Part shown: positions 16,045-24,409 of the stretch, piece by piece | How the letters are laid out: each line of letters opens with the position of its first letter | Position numbering within the stretch: the stretch's first letter is position 1 | Source: Grimontia kaedaensis | GTDB taxonomy: Bacteria; Pseudomonadota; Gammaproteobacteria; Enterobacterales; Vibrionaceae | Direction: 5' to 3' | DNA: 64,000 nt | Assembly (NCBI RefSeq): GCF_023746615.1 | Contig: NZ_CP082275.1 | Coordinates: 1,240,001-1,304,000, forward strand | Position numbers and translations under genes: made by a program | Notes under the pieces: model-generated | Told to the model about the DNA's origin: nothing | The model's database searches: none | What the model saw: only the letters and a program-made list of their open reading frames with translations

Positions 16045-18585
16045 ATGGAAAAGAAACGCATCGTTGTCGTTGGTAATGGCATGGTTGGGCACAGATTTAT
16101 CGAGGAGTTGTGTGACAAAAATGCTGAAGGCACCTTTGAAATTACGACCTTCTCGGAAGAGCCAAGACTGGCTTATGACAGGGTTCAGCTCAGTGGCTAT
16201 TTCAGTGGGAAATCTGCAGATGATTTGATGTTAACCAGTGAAGAAGCCTACGACGAAAAAGGTGTTCATTACTTCCTGAACGAAAAGGTCACCGCTATTC
16301 GCGCTGAAAACCACTGCGTTGTGACAGACAAAGGCAGAGAAGTTTTTTACGACAAGTTAGTGGTCGCTACCGGTTCTTACCCTTTTGTTCCACCTATTGA
16401 AGGTAACGATCAGCCACATTGTCATGTTTACCGCACCATAGAAGATTTAGAGGCGATTGAAGCTTCTGGTAAACAAAGCGAATCAGGCGTCGTTATCGGT
16501 GGTGGCTTGCTTGGGCTTGAAGCCGCAAACGCCCTGAAATGTATGGGCGTTGACACCCATGTCGTGGAGTTTGCTCCGAGATTAATGGCCGTTCAGCTGG
16601 ATGAGGGCGGTGGAGAATTACTCAAAGAAAAAATCGAATCTCTGGGCGTTAAAGTCCACACCGAAAAAGCCACCAAATGCATTACGGCGGGTAGCAATTC
16701 GCGCTATAAACTGATGTTCGCAGATGGCTCTGAGCTTGAAACTGACATGATTGTTTTCTCTGCAGGTATCCGTCCGCAGGATGAGCTTGCGAGGGAGTTT
16801 GGCCTTGAGATTGGTGAGCGTGGCGGGATTGTGATTAACGATCAGTGTCAGACCAATGAAGAGGATGTTTACGCCATTGGTGAATGTGCGCTGTGGCAGG
16901 GCAAGATCTTTGGTCTGGTGGCACCGGGCTACCAAATGGCCAAGGTGGCTGTCGCCAATATTTGCGGTGAAGAAGCGGCTTTCAAAGGCGCTGATATGAG
17001 CACCAAGCTCAAGTTGCTGGGTGTTGATGTGGCAAGTATTGGTGATGCGCAAGGCAACACGCCTGGCGCGCAATCTTACACGTATGCAGACAGCGTGGAG
17101 CAAATCTACAAACGCATTATTGTCTCTGAAGATGGCACCAAACTGCTGGGTGCTGTGTTGGTCGGGGATACCGAAAGTTACCCAACTCTGCTGCAAACCA
17201 TGTTGAACGACATGCCATTGCCAGAGTACCCCTCAGTGTTGCTTCTGTCTGACGGTGCGGCTTCTTCTGACTCTGGCGCTGCTGGTGTTACAAACCTCCC
17301 TGATGAAGCACAAATCTGTTCTTGTTATGACGTCACGAAAGCAGACATCAAAGCAGCCGTTGTCGCGGGTTGCACCAACATGGCAGATCTTAAAGCGGAA
17401 ACCAAAGCATCAAGCGGGTGTGGCGGTTGTTCAGCACTTGCCAAGCAGGTGATGGACGCAGAGCTGGCAGCGCTTGGCCATGAGGTAAACAACAACCTTT
17501 GTGAGCACTTCCATTACACCCGTCAGGAACTTGCTGACATTGTCCGTATCAAGAAAATCAAAACGTTCGACGAGCTATTAGACAGCCATGGTGAAGGACT
17601 GGGCTGTGACGTCTGTAAACCTGCTGTCGGTTCGATTCTGGCGTCTTTCTGGAATGACTATGTATTGAAAGAAGAACACATGGGCTTGCAAGACACCAAT
17701 GACATCTACCTCGGCAACATGCAAAAAGACGGGACGTATTCCGTCGTGCCTCGCGTGGCTGGTGGTGAGATCACGCCGGATAAACTGATTGTACTGGGTC
17801 AGGTGGCTAAGCAGTTTGATCTCTACACCAAAGTGACCGGTGGTCAGCGTATCGACCTTTTCGGTGCGCAACTTCATGAACTGCCTGAGATCTGGCGAAT
17901 TCTGGTCGACGCTGGTTTCGAAACCGGCCATGCCTACGGGAAATCCGTGCGTACGGTGAAGTCTTGTGTTGGCTCGACCTGGTGTCGTTACGGCGTGGAT
18001 GACAGCGTGGGTTTCGCGATTGATATCGAGAACCGCTACAAAGGCCTGAGATCGCCGCACAAGCTGAAGTTCGCTGTATCGGGATGTACCCGCGAGTGTG
18101 CAGAAGCGCAATCAAAAGACATCGGTATTATCGCGACAGAAAACGGCTGGAACCTCTATGTGTGCGGCAATGGTGGTATGCGTCCGCGCCACGCTGACCT
18201 GTTCGCATCAGACCTGGATAGTGAAACCCTGATTAAATACATCGACCGCGTGTTGATGTTCTACATCCGAACCGCAGACCGCTTGCAACGCACGTCAGTT
18301 TGGCTAGAAAACCTCGAAGGAGGATTGGACTACCTGCGTCAAGTGGTGATCGAAGACAAGCTCAACATTGGTGAAGAGCTGGAAGCAGAAATGGCGGCAA
18401 GCCTGGGTAACTATCAATGCGAGTGGAAAACCACGATTGAATCACCGGAGAAACTCAAGCGCTTCAAACATTTCGTTAATAGCGAAGCGCAGGATGAGAG
18501 TTTGAAATATCAAACTGTTCGTGGTCAGCGTATTCCTGCTGAACTTGCATCGCAAAGTATCGATATCGTCACGCTGGAAAGTTAA
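16045..18585 (+). CDS. nirB: NADH-dependent nitrite reductase, large subunit
   Basis: Six-electron reduction of nitrite to ammonium in the cytoplasm. 846 residues (E. coli 847). An N-terminal FAD/NADH domain (VVVGNGMVGHRFIEEL; second nucleotide site VVIGGGLLGLEAANALK near 150) is followed by a BFD-type [2Fe-2S] domain (CSCYDVTKADI…SSGCGGCS, about 428–470). The ferredoxin-like and siroheme/4Fe-4S domains contain CVGSTWCRYG near 640 and VSGCTRECAEAQSKD near 680. It starts nine bases after cobA with GGGAATAATA upstream and ends ten bases before nirD. The frame is intact and all cofactor cysteines seem present. Confidence 0.97.
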   Translation: MEKKRIVVVGNGMVGHRFIEELCDKNAEGTFEITTFSEEPRLAYDRVQLSGYFSGKSADDLMLTSEEAYDEKGVHYFLNEKVTAIRAENHCVVTDKGREVFYDKLVVATGSYPFVPPIEGNDQPHCHVYRTIEDLEAIEASGKQSESGVVIGGGLLGLEAANALKCMGVDTHVVEFAPRLMAVQLDEGGGELLKEKIESLGVKVHTEKATKCITAGSNSRYKLMFADGSELETDMIVFSAGIRPQDELAREFGLEIGERGGIVINDQCQTNEEDVYAIGECALWQGKIFGLVAPGYQMAKVAVANICGEEAAFKGADMSTKLKLLGVDVASIGDAQGNTPGAQSYTYADSVEQIYKRIIVSEDGTKLLGAVLVGDTESYPTLLQTMLNDMPLPEYPSVLLLSDGAASSDSGAAGVTNLPDEAQICSCYDVTKADIKAAVVAGCTNMADLKAETKASSGCGGCSALAKQVMDAELAALGHEVNNNLCEHFHYTRQELADIVRIKKIKTFDELLDSHGEGLGCDVCKPAVGSILASFWNDYVLKEEHMGLQDTNDIYLGNMQKDGTYSVVPRVAGGEITPDKLIVLGQVAKQFDLYTKVTGGQRIDLFGAQLHELPEIWRILVDAGFETGHAYGKSVRTVKSCVGSTWCRYGVDDSVGFAIDIENRYKGLRSPHKLKFAVSGCTRECAEAQSKDIGIIATENGWNLYVCGNGGMRPRHADLFASDLDSETLIKYIDRVLMFYIRTADRLQRTSVWLENLEGGLDYLRQVVIEDKLNIGEELEAEMAASLGNYQCEWKTTIESPEKLKRFKHFVNSEAQDESLKYQTVRGQRIPAELASQSIDIVTLES

Positions 18586-18595
18586 GGAGAAAGCA

Positions 18596-18925
18596 ATGAG
18601 CCAGTGGCAAACCATTTGTGAAAAGTCTGACTTGGTCAAAAACACCGGCGTGTGCGCGTTGTTGGAAGACAAGCAGGTGGCGGTATTTCTTTGTGGCCGA
18701 ACAGACTCGCTATATGCCGTTGATAATTATGATCCAATCGGCAAAGCGAATGTGCTTTCTCGCGGAATGATCGGCTCGATAGGTGACAAAACAGTGATCG
18801 CCTCACCGCTCTATAAACAGCATTTTTGCTTGGATAGCGGTATTTGTCTGGAAGACGAAAACGTATCGATCACGACCTACCCAGTCCGTTGTCATGAAGG
18901 TGCTGTGCAACTGAGTCTGGTTTAA
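18596..18925 (+). CDS. nirD: Nitrite reductase small subunit (Rieske-like)
   Basis: The 109-residue partner of NirB with a Rieske-type fold. The cluster-binding Cys-His pairs of true Rieske proteins are not conserved here (SPLYKQHFCLDSGICLEDE keeps one His and altered cysteines), as is usual for NirD. ATG 18596 is preceded by AAGGAGAAAGCA; the in-frame extension to 18521 would overlap nirB. It is co-transcribed with cobA–nirB. An 11-bp hairpin follows before the transporter. Confidence 0.92.
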   Translation: MSQWQTICEKSDLVKNTGVCALLEDKQVAVFLCGRTDSLYAVDNYDPIGKANVLSRGMIGSIGDKTVIASPLYKQHFCLDSGICLEDENVSITTYPVRCHEGAVQLSLV

Positions 18926-18932
18926 ATATTTA

Positions 18933-18958
18933 TTCCCCTGATTACCCAATCAGGGGAA
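18933..18958 (+). other. Intercistronic hairpin nirD / nitrate transporter
   Basis: TTCCCCTGATT and AATCAGGGGAA form an 11-bp perfect stem with an ACCC loop and no U-run behind it. It may stabilise or process the mRNA or lower downstream expression; it is not a standard terminator. Confidence 0.6.
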
Positions 18959-19037
18959 GTTAAAAATTTTCAAATTAAGTTTGCTGTGATTCAAACATCA
19001 CGGCACAGGGATTGTTTGTTTGAAGAGGAAGTCAATA

Positions 19038-20513
19038 ATGTCATCTAGTGACAAGTTCAATATATTTTCCTTTACCGGAAAAATGAAAATTCTCCATTTA
19101 AGTTGGTTCGCGTTCTTTATTACCTTTGTGGTGTGGTTTAACTTTGCGCCATTGCTGCAATCAGTAAAAGAATCGCTCGGATTAACGACCGCAGAAATTA
19201 AAACTCTGCTTATTCTCAACGTTGCTTTTACCATTCCAGCGCGTGTTTTAATCGGTATGCTCACGGATAAATATGGCCCGCGGCTAATCTACTCCTTACT
19301 ACTCGCTATCTGTTCTATCCCTTGTTTTGTTTTCGCCCTCTCAGATAGCTTCGTTCAGGCTGCCATTGCCCGTTTCGCCCTGGGTCTCATCGGTGCAGGT
19401 TTTGTTATCGGCATCCGTCTGGTATCTGAGTGGTTCCCACACAATGAACTGGGCACTGCAGAAGGTATCTATGGTGGTTGGGGTAACTTCGGCTCAGCAG
19501 CCGCTGCATTCACCCTGCCAACCGTGGCTGTGATGTTCGGTGGTGAAGATGGCTGGCGTTACGCTATGGGTATCACCGGTTTGATGAGCCTGGCTTTCTC
19601 CTTCGTGTTTTATCGTAACGTGACGGACACGCCAAAAGGTGCAACCTACTACAAACCAAAGAATGGCGGTGCAATGGAAGTCACCTCAAAGGGTGATTTC
19701 TACCTGCTGCTATTCATGAAAACCCCAATGTATGGCGCACTGGCACTGTTGGCTTGGAAACTTTCGCCAAGCGGTATCGGCATGTTCTCAGATACAGCCG
19801 TATACGGCATCTATGCGGTACTTGCGGGCATCTACCTGTTTGATGCTTCCCAAGTGTGGAAAGTGAACAAGCACGTCTTTAAAGAAGAGGTGCCGGAAAT
19901 TCACCGCTACCAATTTAAGCAGGTTGCTGTGCTTAATGTGCTGTACTTTGCGACCTTTGGTTCTGAGTTGGCTGTGGTTTCAATGTTGCCATTGTTCTTC
20001 TCTGAAACCTTTGAACTGACCCCTGTAGTGGCGGGTATGGTGGCATCCGCTTATGCATTTATGAACCTGATGTCACGTCCTGGTGGCGGCTGGTTGTCTG
20101 ATAAATTCGGCCGTAAACCAACACTGCTTATCCTCACTGCGGGTCTGGCATTGGGTTACTTCGTGATGGGTCAAGTCGACAGCGCGTGGCCAGTTTGGCT
20201 GGCGGTTGTAGCGGCAATGGGCTGTTCGTTCTTTGTACAATCCGGTGAAGGTGCAGTATTTGCGGCCGTGCCACTGATCAAGCGTCGTATGACGGGCCAA
20301 ATCGCAGGCATGACAGGTGCTTATGGTAACGTGGGTGCAGTGACTTATCTGACGATATTGTCGCTGGTTGATTACAGCACTTTCTTCTACATCATTGCAG
20401 GCACCGCGGTTCTTGGCTTTGTGACGCTACTCTTTATGGAAGAGCCGTCAGGCCAGATCGCTGAAGTGAATGATGATGGTTCAATCACCATGATTGATGT
20501 GGCGAAAGCATAA
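19038..20513 (+). CDS. Nitrate/nitrite transporter, MFS (NarK/NasA type)
   Basis: A 491-residue inner-membrane major facilitator with about 12 hydrophobic segments that brings nitrate into the cytoplasm for NasA. The nitrate signature is seen twice: GLIGAGFVIGIRLVSEWFP…GIYGGWGNFGSAAAA in the first half (near 115–160) and GAVFAAVPLIKRRMTGQIAG…GAYGNVGAV in the second (near 405–435). The conserved intracellular loop MSRPGGGWLSDKFGRKPT is near 340. ATG 19038 has GAAGAGGAAG upstream; the TTG 18 bases earlier is less likely. It lies within the assimilation operon, two bases before the kinase/phosphatase fusion. Confidence 0.93.
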   Translation: MSSSDKFNIFSFTGKMKILHLSWFAFFITFVVWFNFAPLLQSVKESLGLTTAEIKTLLILNVAFTIPARVLIGMLTDKYGPRLIYSLLLAICSIPCFVFALSDSFVQAAIARFALGLIGAGFVIGIRLVSEWFPHNELGTAEGIYGGWGNFGSAAAAFTLPTVAVMFGGEDGWRYAMGITGLMSLAFSFVFYRNVTDTPKGATYYKPKNGGAMEVTSKGDFYLLLFMKTPMYGALALLAWKLSPSGIGMFSDTAVYGIYAVLAGIYLFDASQVWKVNKHVFKEEVPEIHRYQFKQVAVLNVLYFATFGSELAVVSMLPLFFSETFELTPVVAGMVASAYAFMNLMSRPGGGWLSDKFGRKPTLLILTAGLALGYFVMGQVDSAWPVWLAVVAAMGCSFFVQSGEGAVFAAVPLIKRRMTGQIAGMTGAYGNVGAVTYLTILSLVDYSTFFYIIAGTAVLGFVTLLFMEEPSGQIAEVNDDGSITMIDVAKA

Positions 20514-20515
20514 AT

Positions 20516-22315
20516 ATGAAACCAGAGTTTCATGAACAGGCAGCGTCGTATGGCGCTGCCGGCACTGAAAACGGGGAGACGCAGGAAGCGGCTTCCCGTT
20601 TGATCGTTCGTGCTGGTGGCAGCTCTGTTGCAGGGCGCAAGCCACCTAATCAGGACGCTTTTGCTGTTTACTTGCCCAAAAAGGCAAGTGAGCTGAAACA
20701 CAAAGGTGTAGTAGCGGCGATAGCGGATGGTGTCAGCACCAGTGAAGTTAGTCAGAAAGCCAGTGAAATGGGCGTGACTGAATTCGTCAACAACTACCTT
20801 GATACGCCAATTACCTGGCCAGTGAAAGATGCCGCTGGAAAGGTGATGAAATCTCTCAATTACTGGCTTTACCATCATGGACAACAAGCGGGCACGCAAG
20901 CCAGTGCCATGGTGGCGGCTTTTTGCTCGGTGATTGTGAAATCGAATACCGCCCATGTTTTTCATGTCGGCGATTGCCGCGTCTACCTTTGGCGTCAGCA
21001 CAGACTGACCCAGATTACGCAGGATCATCGACACTACCAAAGTAAAACTCAACACCACTTAACCCGCGCGCTGGGTATTGATAGCCACTTGAATGTGGAT
21101 TATCAGCCCGTTGCACTAGAGCGTGGTGATCTGTTGTTTCTGGCGACAGATGGCATTCATGACACCATGACAGAGCGGGAAATCGCCCAGCGTCTTTACG
21201 CTTCCGATACCACGTCTGATCTCGAACACTTAGCGGCATCGTTTGTTGATGATGCTTATAAGTTGGGCAGCGATGACAACATCACATGCCTGTTGTTGGC
21301 TGTCGATTCGCTTCCCGCTGCAACCTATGGCGAAGCGCTTCGCGATTTATCAGAAAGAAAAATTCCGCCTGTTTTGAAAGAAGGACAGAAGATTGACCAC
21401 TACACAGTAGCGAGGGTGCTTTACAGCGGAAGCCGGAGCCATATCTATCTTACGCGCAGTGATCTGGATGGTCGTCAGTATGTATTGAAAATGCCATCGC
21501 TCAACTTTGCGGATGATGCGGTTTATCTTGCGGGCTTTATACGGGAAGGGTGGATTGGTGAACAGGTGAAATCACACGGTGTGATGAAGATTCATCCGCC
21601 ATCGAGTTATTCGCCATACCTCTATCATGTCTGCGATTACATCGAAGGTGTCACACTCAGACAATGGATGATCGATAATCCAACGCCGACGCTCACTCAG
21701 GTTCGTACGCTGGCAAAAGGAGCTATTCGAGCGGTTCGGGTGCTTCAACGTCTTTCGGTGGTTCATCGCGACATCAAACCGGACAATCTCATGGTCGACA
21801 AAGATATGAATGTGACTTTGATTGACTACGGCACTGCGCAATCAGCAGGCTTGGAAGAGCTAATGGGTAGTGAGGAAGAAGGGTATCCAGTCGGTGACTT
21901 AAACTACGCGGCACCGGAATACCTCAAAGGCAACAAAGCCAATTTCTCTTCTGACTTATTTTCATTAGGTATGACAGTTTATGAGCTTTTGACCGGACAT
22001 TTGCCTTACAAAGCTGTGAATACCTCCAACCCCAGAGCGGCAAACCGTCAAAACTATGTGCCAGCAACGGTCTATTGTCCTGCTGTGCCGGATTGGTTTG
22101 ATGAAGCACTCAAAAAAGCCTGTCATCCGATCCCGAAAGCTCGCTATCAGGCGCTCTCTGAATTTGAACAGGATTTGATGAAGCCAAATCCTACGTTTAA
22201 ATCTTCTAATGAAAACAGGCCGCTTTTAGAAAGCGACCCGTTGCGTTTCTGGAAAGGGCTAAGCCTTATCCTGTTCTTGATTGTTCTGGTGCAGTTTATT
22301 TTTCTTATTGGTTAG
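20516..22315 (+). CDS. Fused PP2C-type phosphatase and Ser/Thr protein kinase
   Basis: A single 599-residue chain with opposing activities. Residues ~28–265 are a PP2C phosphatase: GRKPPNQDAFAV, AAIADGVSTS, HVGDCRVYLWR, LFLATDGIHDTM and GSDDNITCLLL, with metal-binding Asp residues present. Residues ~290–545 are a Hanks-type kinase: lysine of VLKMP near 324, catalytic loop VVHRDIKPDNLMVD near 415–428, DYGTA in place of DFG near 437, and YAAPEYLKG. A C-terminal hydrophobic segment (about 578–598) should anchor it in the inner membrane, with both domains cytoplasmic. Its ATG is two bases after the transporter stop, and the last four bases overlap the convergent thioredoxin gene. The place suggests reversible phosphorylation of the transporter or of nitrate enzymes; that is inference. 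Confidence 0.9.
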   Translation: MKPEFHEQAASYGAAGTENGETQEAASRLIVRAGGSSVAGRKPPNQDAFAVYLPKKASELKHKGVVAAIADGVSTSEVSQKASEMGVTEFVNNYLDTPITWPVKDAAGKVMKSLNYWLYHHGQQAGTQASAMVAAFCSVIVKSNTAHVFHVGDCRVYLWRQHRLTQITQDHRHYQSKTQHHLTRALGIDSHLNVDYQPVALERGDLLFLATDGIHDTMTEREIAQRLYASDTTSDLEHLAASFVDDAYKLGSDDNITCLLLAVDSLPAATYGEALRDLSERKIPPVLKEGQKIDHYTVARVLYSGSRSHIYLTRSDLDGRQYVLKMPSLNFADDAVYLAGFIREGWIGEQVKSHGVMKIHPPSSYSPYLYHVCDYIEGVTLRQWMIDNPTPTLTQVRTLAKGAIRAVRVLQRLSVVHRDIKPDNLMVDKDMNVTLIDYGTAQSAGLEELMGSEEEGYPVGDLNYAAPEYLKGNKANFSSDLFSLGMTVYELLTGHLPYKAVNTSNPRAANRQNYVPATVYCPAVPDWFDEALKKACHPIPKARYQALSEFEQDLMKPNPTFKSSNENRPLLESDPLRFWKGLSLILFLIVLVQFIFLIG

Positions 22316-22653
22316 CTCGCCTGTGAAATCAAATCTTCGACTTCATCTTCATGAATTGGGCGAACAATTCTGTCTATTTCCAATCCATCTTGGAGCAGGA
22401 TCAGTGTTGGCCAGAGCTTCACTTTAAAGGCTCGACCTAAAGGCTTGCCCTTGCCGTCATAAACTTTGGTGTGAGGGAAGGGGGCTGATTCCAACACGGC
22501 CTTTAATGCGGGTTCAGCTGCCTGGCAGTGCCCACACCATGGTGCACCAAACTCTAAAATAGACACACCCTTCTGGTCGGTGACATCTTCAAAAGAGGGG
22601 GCGTCTTCGCTGTATTCGGGATTGAAGCCTGTTTCTGTGGCGCGTATAGACAT
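22312..22653 (-). CDS. Thioredoxin family protein
   Basis: A 113-residue cytoplasmic protein with the thioredoxin fold. The redox motif is APWCGHCQAAEP near residue 40, the cis-proline loop is KLWPTLILLQDG near 85, and no signal peptide is seen. GGAGGA five bases before ATG 22653 decides the start over an ATG 12 bases upstream. It differs from TrxA in having a ~30-residue N-terminal stretch and WCGHC instead of WCGPC, so the redox potential and partners are probably different. It overlaps the kinase/phosphatase gene tail to tail by four bases. Confidence 0.85.
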   Translation of the reverse strand: MSIRATETGFNPEYSEDAPSFEDVTDQKGVSILEFGAPWCGHCQAAEPALKAVLESAPFPHTKVYDGKGKPLGRAFKVKLWPTLILLQDGLEIDRIVRPIHEDEVEDLISQAS

Positions 22654-22713
22654 ACTGTCCTCCATGACATGATGAATAAGGGTCGAACCAATCGACCCGT
22701 TATCACTAGGATA

Positions 22714-23088
22714 TTACGTCCAGCGCTTAATCGCATCTGCCGTGTCGCTTGGGTTGGTATTGAAGCAAATCGTCGCTTGTGGCGCTGCTTTGTGTACTGC
22801 ATTTACCAGCTTTTCAAACACCAGAAAATGGTCTTCATCGCGGCGCACACCTGCGCCAATCAGCACGCAGTCATAAGGTTTGCCAGTGAGTGCTTCAGTC
22901 GCCGCATCAAACGCAGTTTCACCGTCGCGGATGTAGTGTAGGTCGACAGCATATCCGAGGGTGAGAAGTCTATCGCGATCGCCTTCCAACGCTGCGCGCA
23001 GCTTTTCCGCTGTCATACCCGGCCACTTATCGTAGTTCACCACATCTGGATGCCAGCCAAACAGCGCCACTTTCTTGTTATCCATCAT
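22714..23088 (-). CDS. Conserved-looking small protein of unknown function
   Basis: A 124-residue frame with a good ribosome site (AAGGAGA six bases before ATG) and normal codon use, so very probably real. The sequence looks like a small alpha/beta, Rossmann-like protein: KVALFGWHP as a first strand-loop, YDCVLIGAGVRRDEDHF as a central strand with a Gly loop, and ATICFNTNPSDTADAI as a later strand. I do not recognise the family. It precedes the thioredoxin-like gene by 60 bases on the same strand, so the two may be an operon, separated from the inositol genes by a terminator. Confidence 0.72.
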   Translation of the reverse strand: MMDNKKVALFGWHPDVVNYDKWPGMTAEKLRAALEGDRDRLLTLGYAVDLHYIRDGETAFDAATEALTGKPYDCVLIGAGVRRDEDHFLVFEKLVNAVHKAAPQATICFNTNPSDTADAIKRWT

Positions 23089-23157
23089 CGTATTCTCCTT
23101 TTAACATACTTCGCTAATGTACCGCTGAACCGGGAAATTAACTGTTCTAAATACGAT

Positions 23158-23197
23158 AAAAAAAGCGAGCAGACCGACGGACTGGCTACCTGCTCGC
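23158..23197 (-). terminator. Terminator of the minus-strand inositol operon
   Basis: GCGAGCAG (23165–23172) pairs with CTGCTCGC (23190–23197). On the minus strand the stem is followed by seven U residues. It lies just beyond the stop of the last iol-locus gene. Confidence 0.82.
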
Positions 23198-23200
23198 AAG

Positions 23201-23214
23201 GTTGTTTGGGTATA
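23201..23214. repeat. Solitary end of the TATACCCAAAC repeat family
   Basis: GTTGTTTGGGTATA is identical to the terminal inverted repeat of the elements at 6311 and 35891 (reverse strand), but no partner end is found nearby. It may be a relic or a solo end. Confidence 0.5.
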
Positions 23215-23237
23215 AACAGTTTGTGTTTGATATGGAA

Positions 23238-24407
23238 CTAAGTGAGGTCTCGAAGGGGTTCCCACTCACCGTCGTTGTCGCGTGATCGAACTGCTGCATA
23301 AACAAATGCCATACCGTATGCGCCGTCTTGAACGGTTGGGTTCCAGAGGCTCAATGGTTCTGGGGTTTCGCCAGTCAGATCATCAACGATGTTGGAGGCA
23401 AAGTCGTAGTAGAGGTTGGCAAATGCCTCGCGATAGCCCTCCGGATGACCGATAGCGACATGGGAAACACGCTCTCCCGCACCTGAAAGACCTTTACCAC
23501 CTTTTGTCAGCACATAAGCAGGCTTATCGATAGGGCGGACTGTTAGCTCATTAGGTTGCTCCTGATGCCATTCCAAGCCGCCTTTGGTGCCATAAATGGT
23601 AAAGCTCAAACCATGAACACCGCCGGCTGCGGCTTGTGTGACCCAGAAGATGCCGCGTGCGTTATTGGGGTAGCGAAGCAATATGCCGCAGTAATCATCT
23701 GCCGTGCGTCCATCGACCAATGCCGTCACATCGGCGCTCAATGAACTGGCTTCCATGCCAGCAACGTAGCTGGTCAAGTGATAGCTATGCGTCGCGATAT
23801 CGCCAAGAATCAAGGAAGGGCCAGCAAGCTCTGGCTTCATATGCCAGTTAGAGCCAGCAAGCTCAGATTCTGTCAGCTCTGCCAAGTGCCCCTGAACGTA
23901 ATTACTTTGCACCATTGTGATGTCACCGATCACACCCTGTGCTACCATTTCACGCGCTTGACGCACCATGGCATAACCGCTGTAGCCGTAGGCGACGCAG
24001 TAACGTTTACCCGACGCTTTAACACGCTTCACCAGGTCAGCAGATTCATCTTCGGTCATGGTCAGAGGTTTTTCGCAGAACACGTTGAAGCCTGCGTCTA
24101 ATGCGCGGCATGACAGTTCATAGTGACTGTTGTTGGGTGTCATGATAGCGAGTGCATCTATGGGTTCATCCGCGGCAGCTTCTCCGGCGAACAAGGCATC
24201 CGGGTCGCCATAAGGGCGTGCGATACCCATGGATCTGCCAGCAGCAATTGAGCGCTCCGGGTTTGAGGAAAACACACCCGCGACAACATCAAACTCTTCA
24301 TGCATGGTGGCAGATGATCGGTGAATGGAACCAATAAAGGAAGCTGGCCCGCCGCCTATCACGCCAAGTCTTAAACGCCGTCCGAGCTTTTTATACGCCT
24401 TGCTCAT
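23238..24407 (-). CDS. Gfo/Idh/MocA family dehydrogenase (inositol locus, paralogue 1)
   Basis: A 389-residue NAD(P)-dependent sugar/cyclitol dehydrogenase. The N-terminal Rossmann motif is LGVIGGGPASFIGSIHR; the family signature FCEKPLTMTEDES carries the conserved Lys near residue 105. A C-terminal alpha/beta domain contains GPSLILGDIATHSYHLTSYVAG with the catalytic Asp/His pair. ATG 24407 is favoured by AAGGAG at five bases spacing; it starts two bases after the aldolase stop. It is the last gene of the minus-strand iol operon. Likely an inositol-isomer or keto-inositol dehydrogenase (scyllo-, chiro- or pinitol-derived); the exact substrate is not readable. Confidence 0.88.
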   Translation of the reverse strand: MSKAYKKLGRRLRLGVIGGGPASFIGSIHRSSATMHEEFDVVAGVFSSNPERSIAAGRSMGIARPYGDPDALFAGEAAADEPIDALAIMTPNNSHYELSCRALDAGFNVFCEKPLTMTEDESADLVKRVKASGKRYCVAYGYSGYAMVRQAREMVAQGVIGDITMVQSNYVQGHLAELTESELAGSNWHMKPELAGPSLILGDIATHSYHLTSYVAGMEASSLSADVTALVDGRTADDYCGILLRYPNNARGIFWVTQAAAGGVHGLSFTIYGTKGGLEWHQEQPNELTVRPIDKPAYVLTKGGKGLSGAGERVSHVAIGHPEGYREAFANLYYDFASNIVDDLTGETPEPLSLWNPTVQDGAYGMAFVYAAVRSRDNDGEWEPLRDLT

Positions 24408-24409
24408 CG

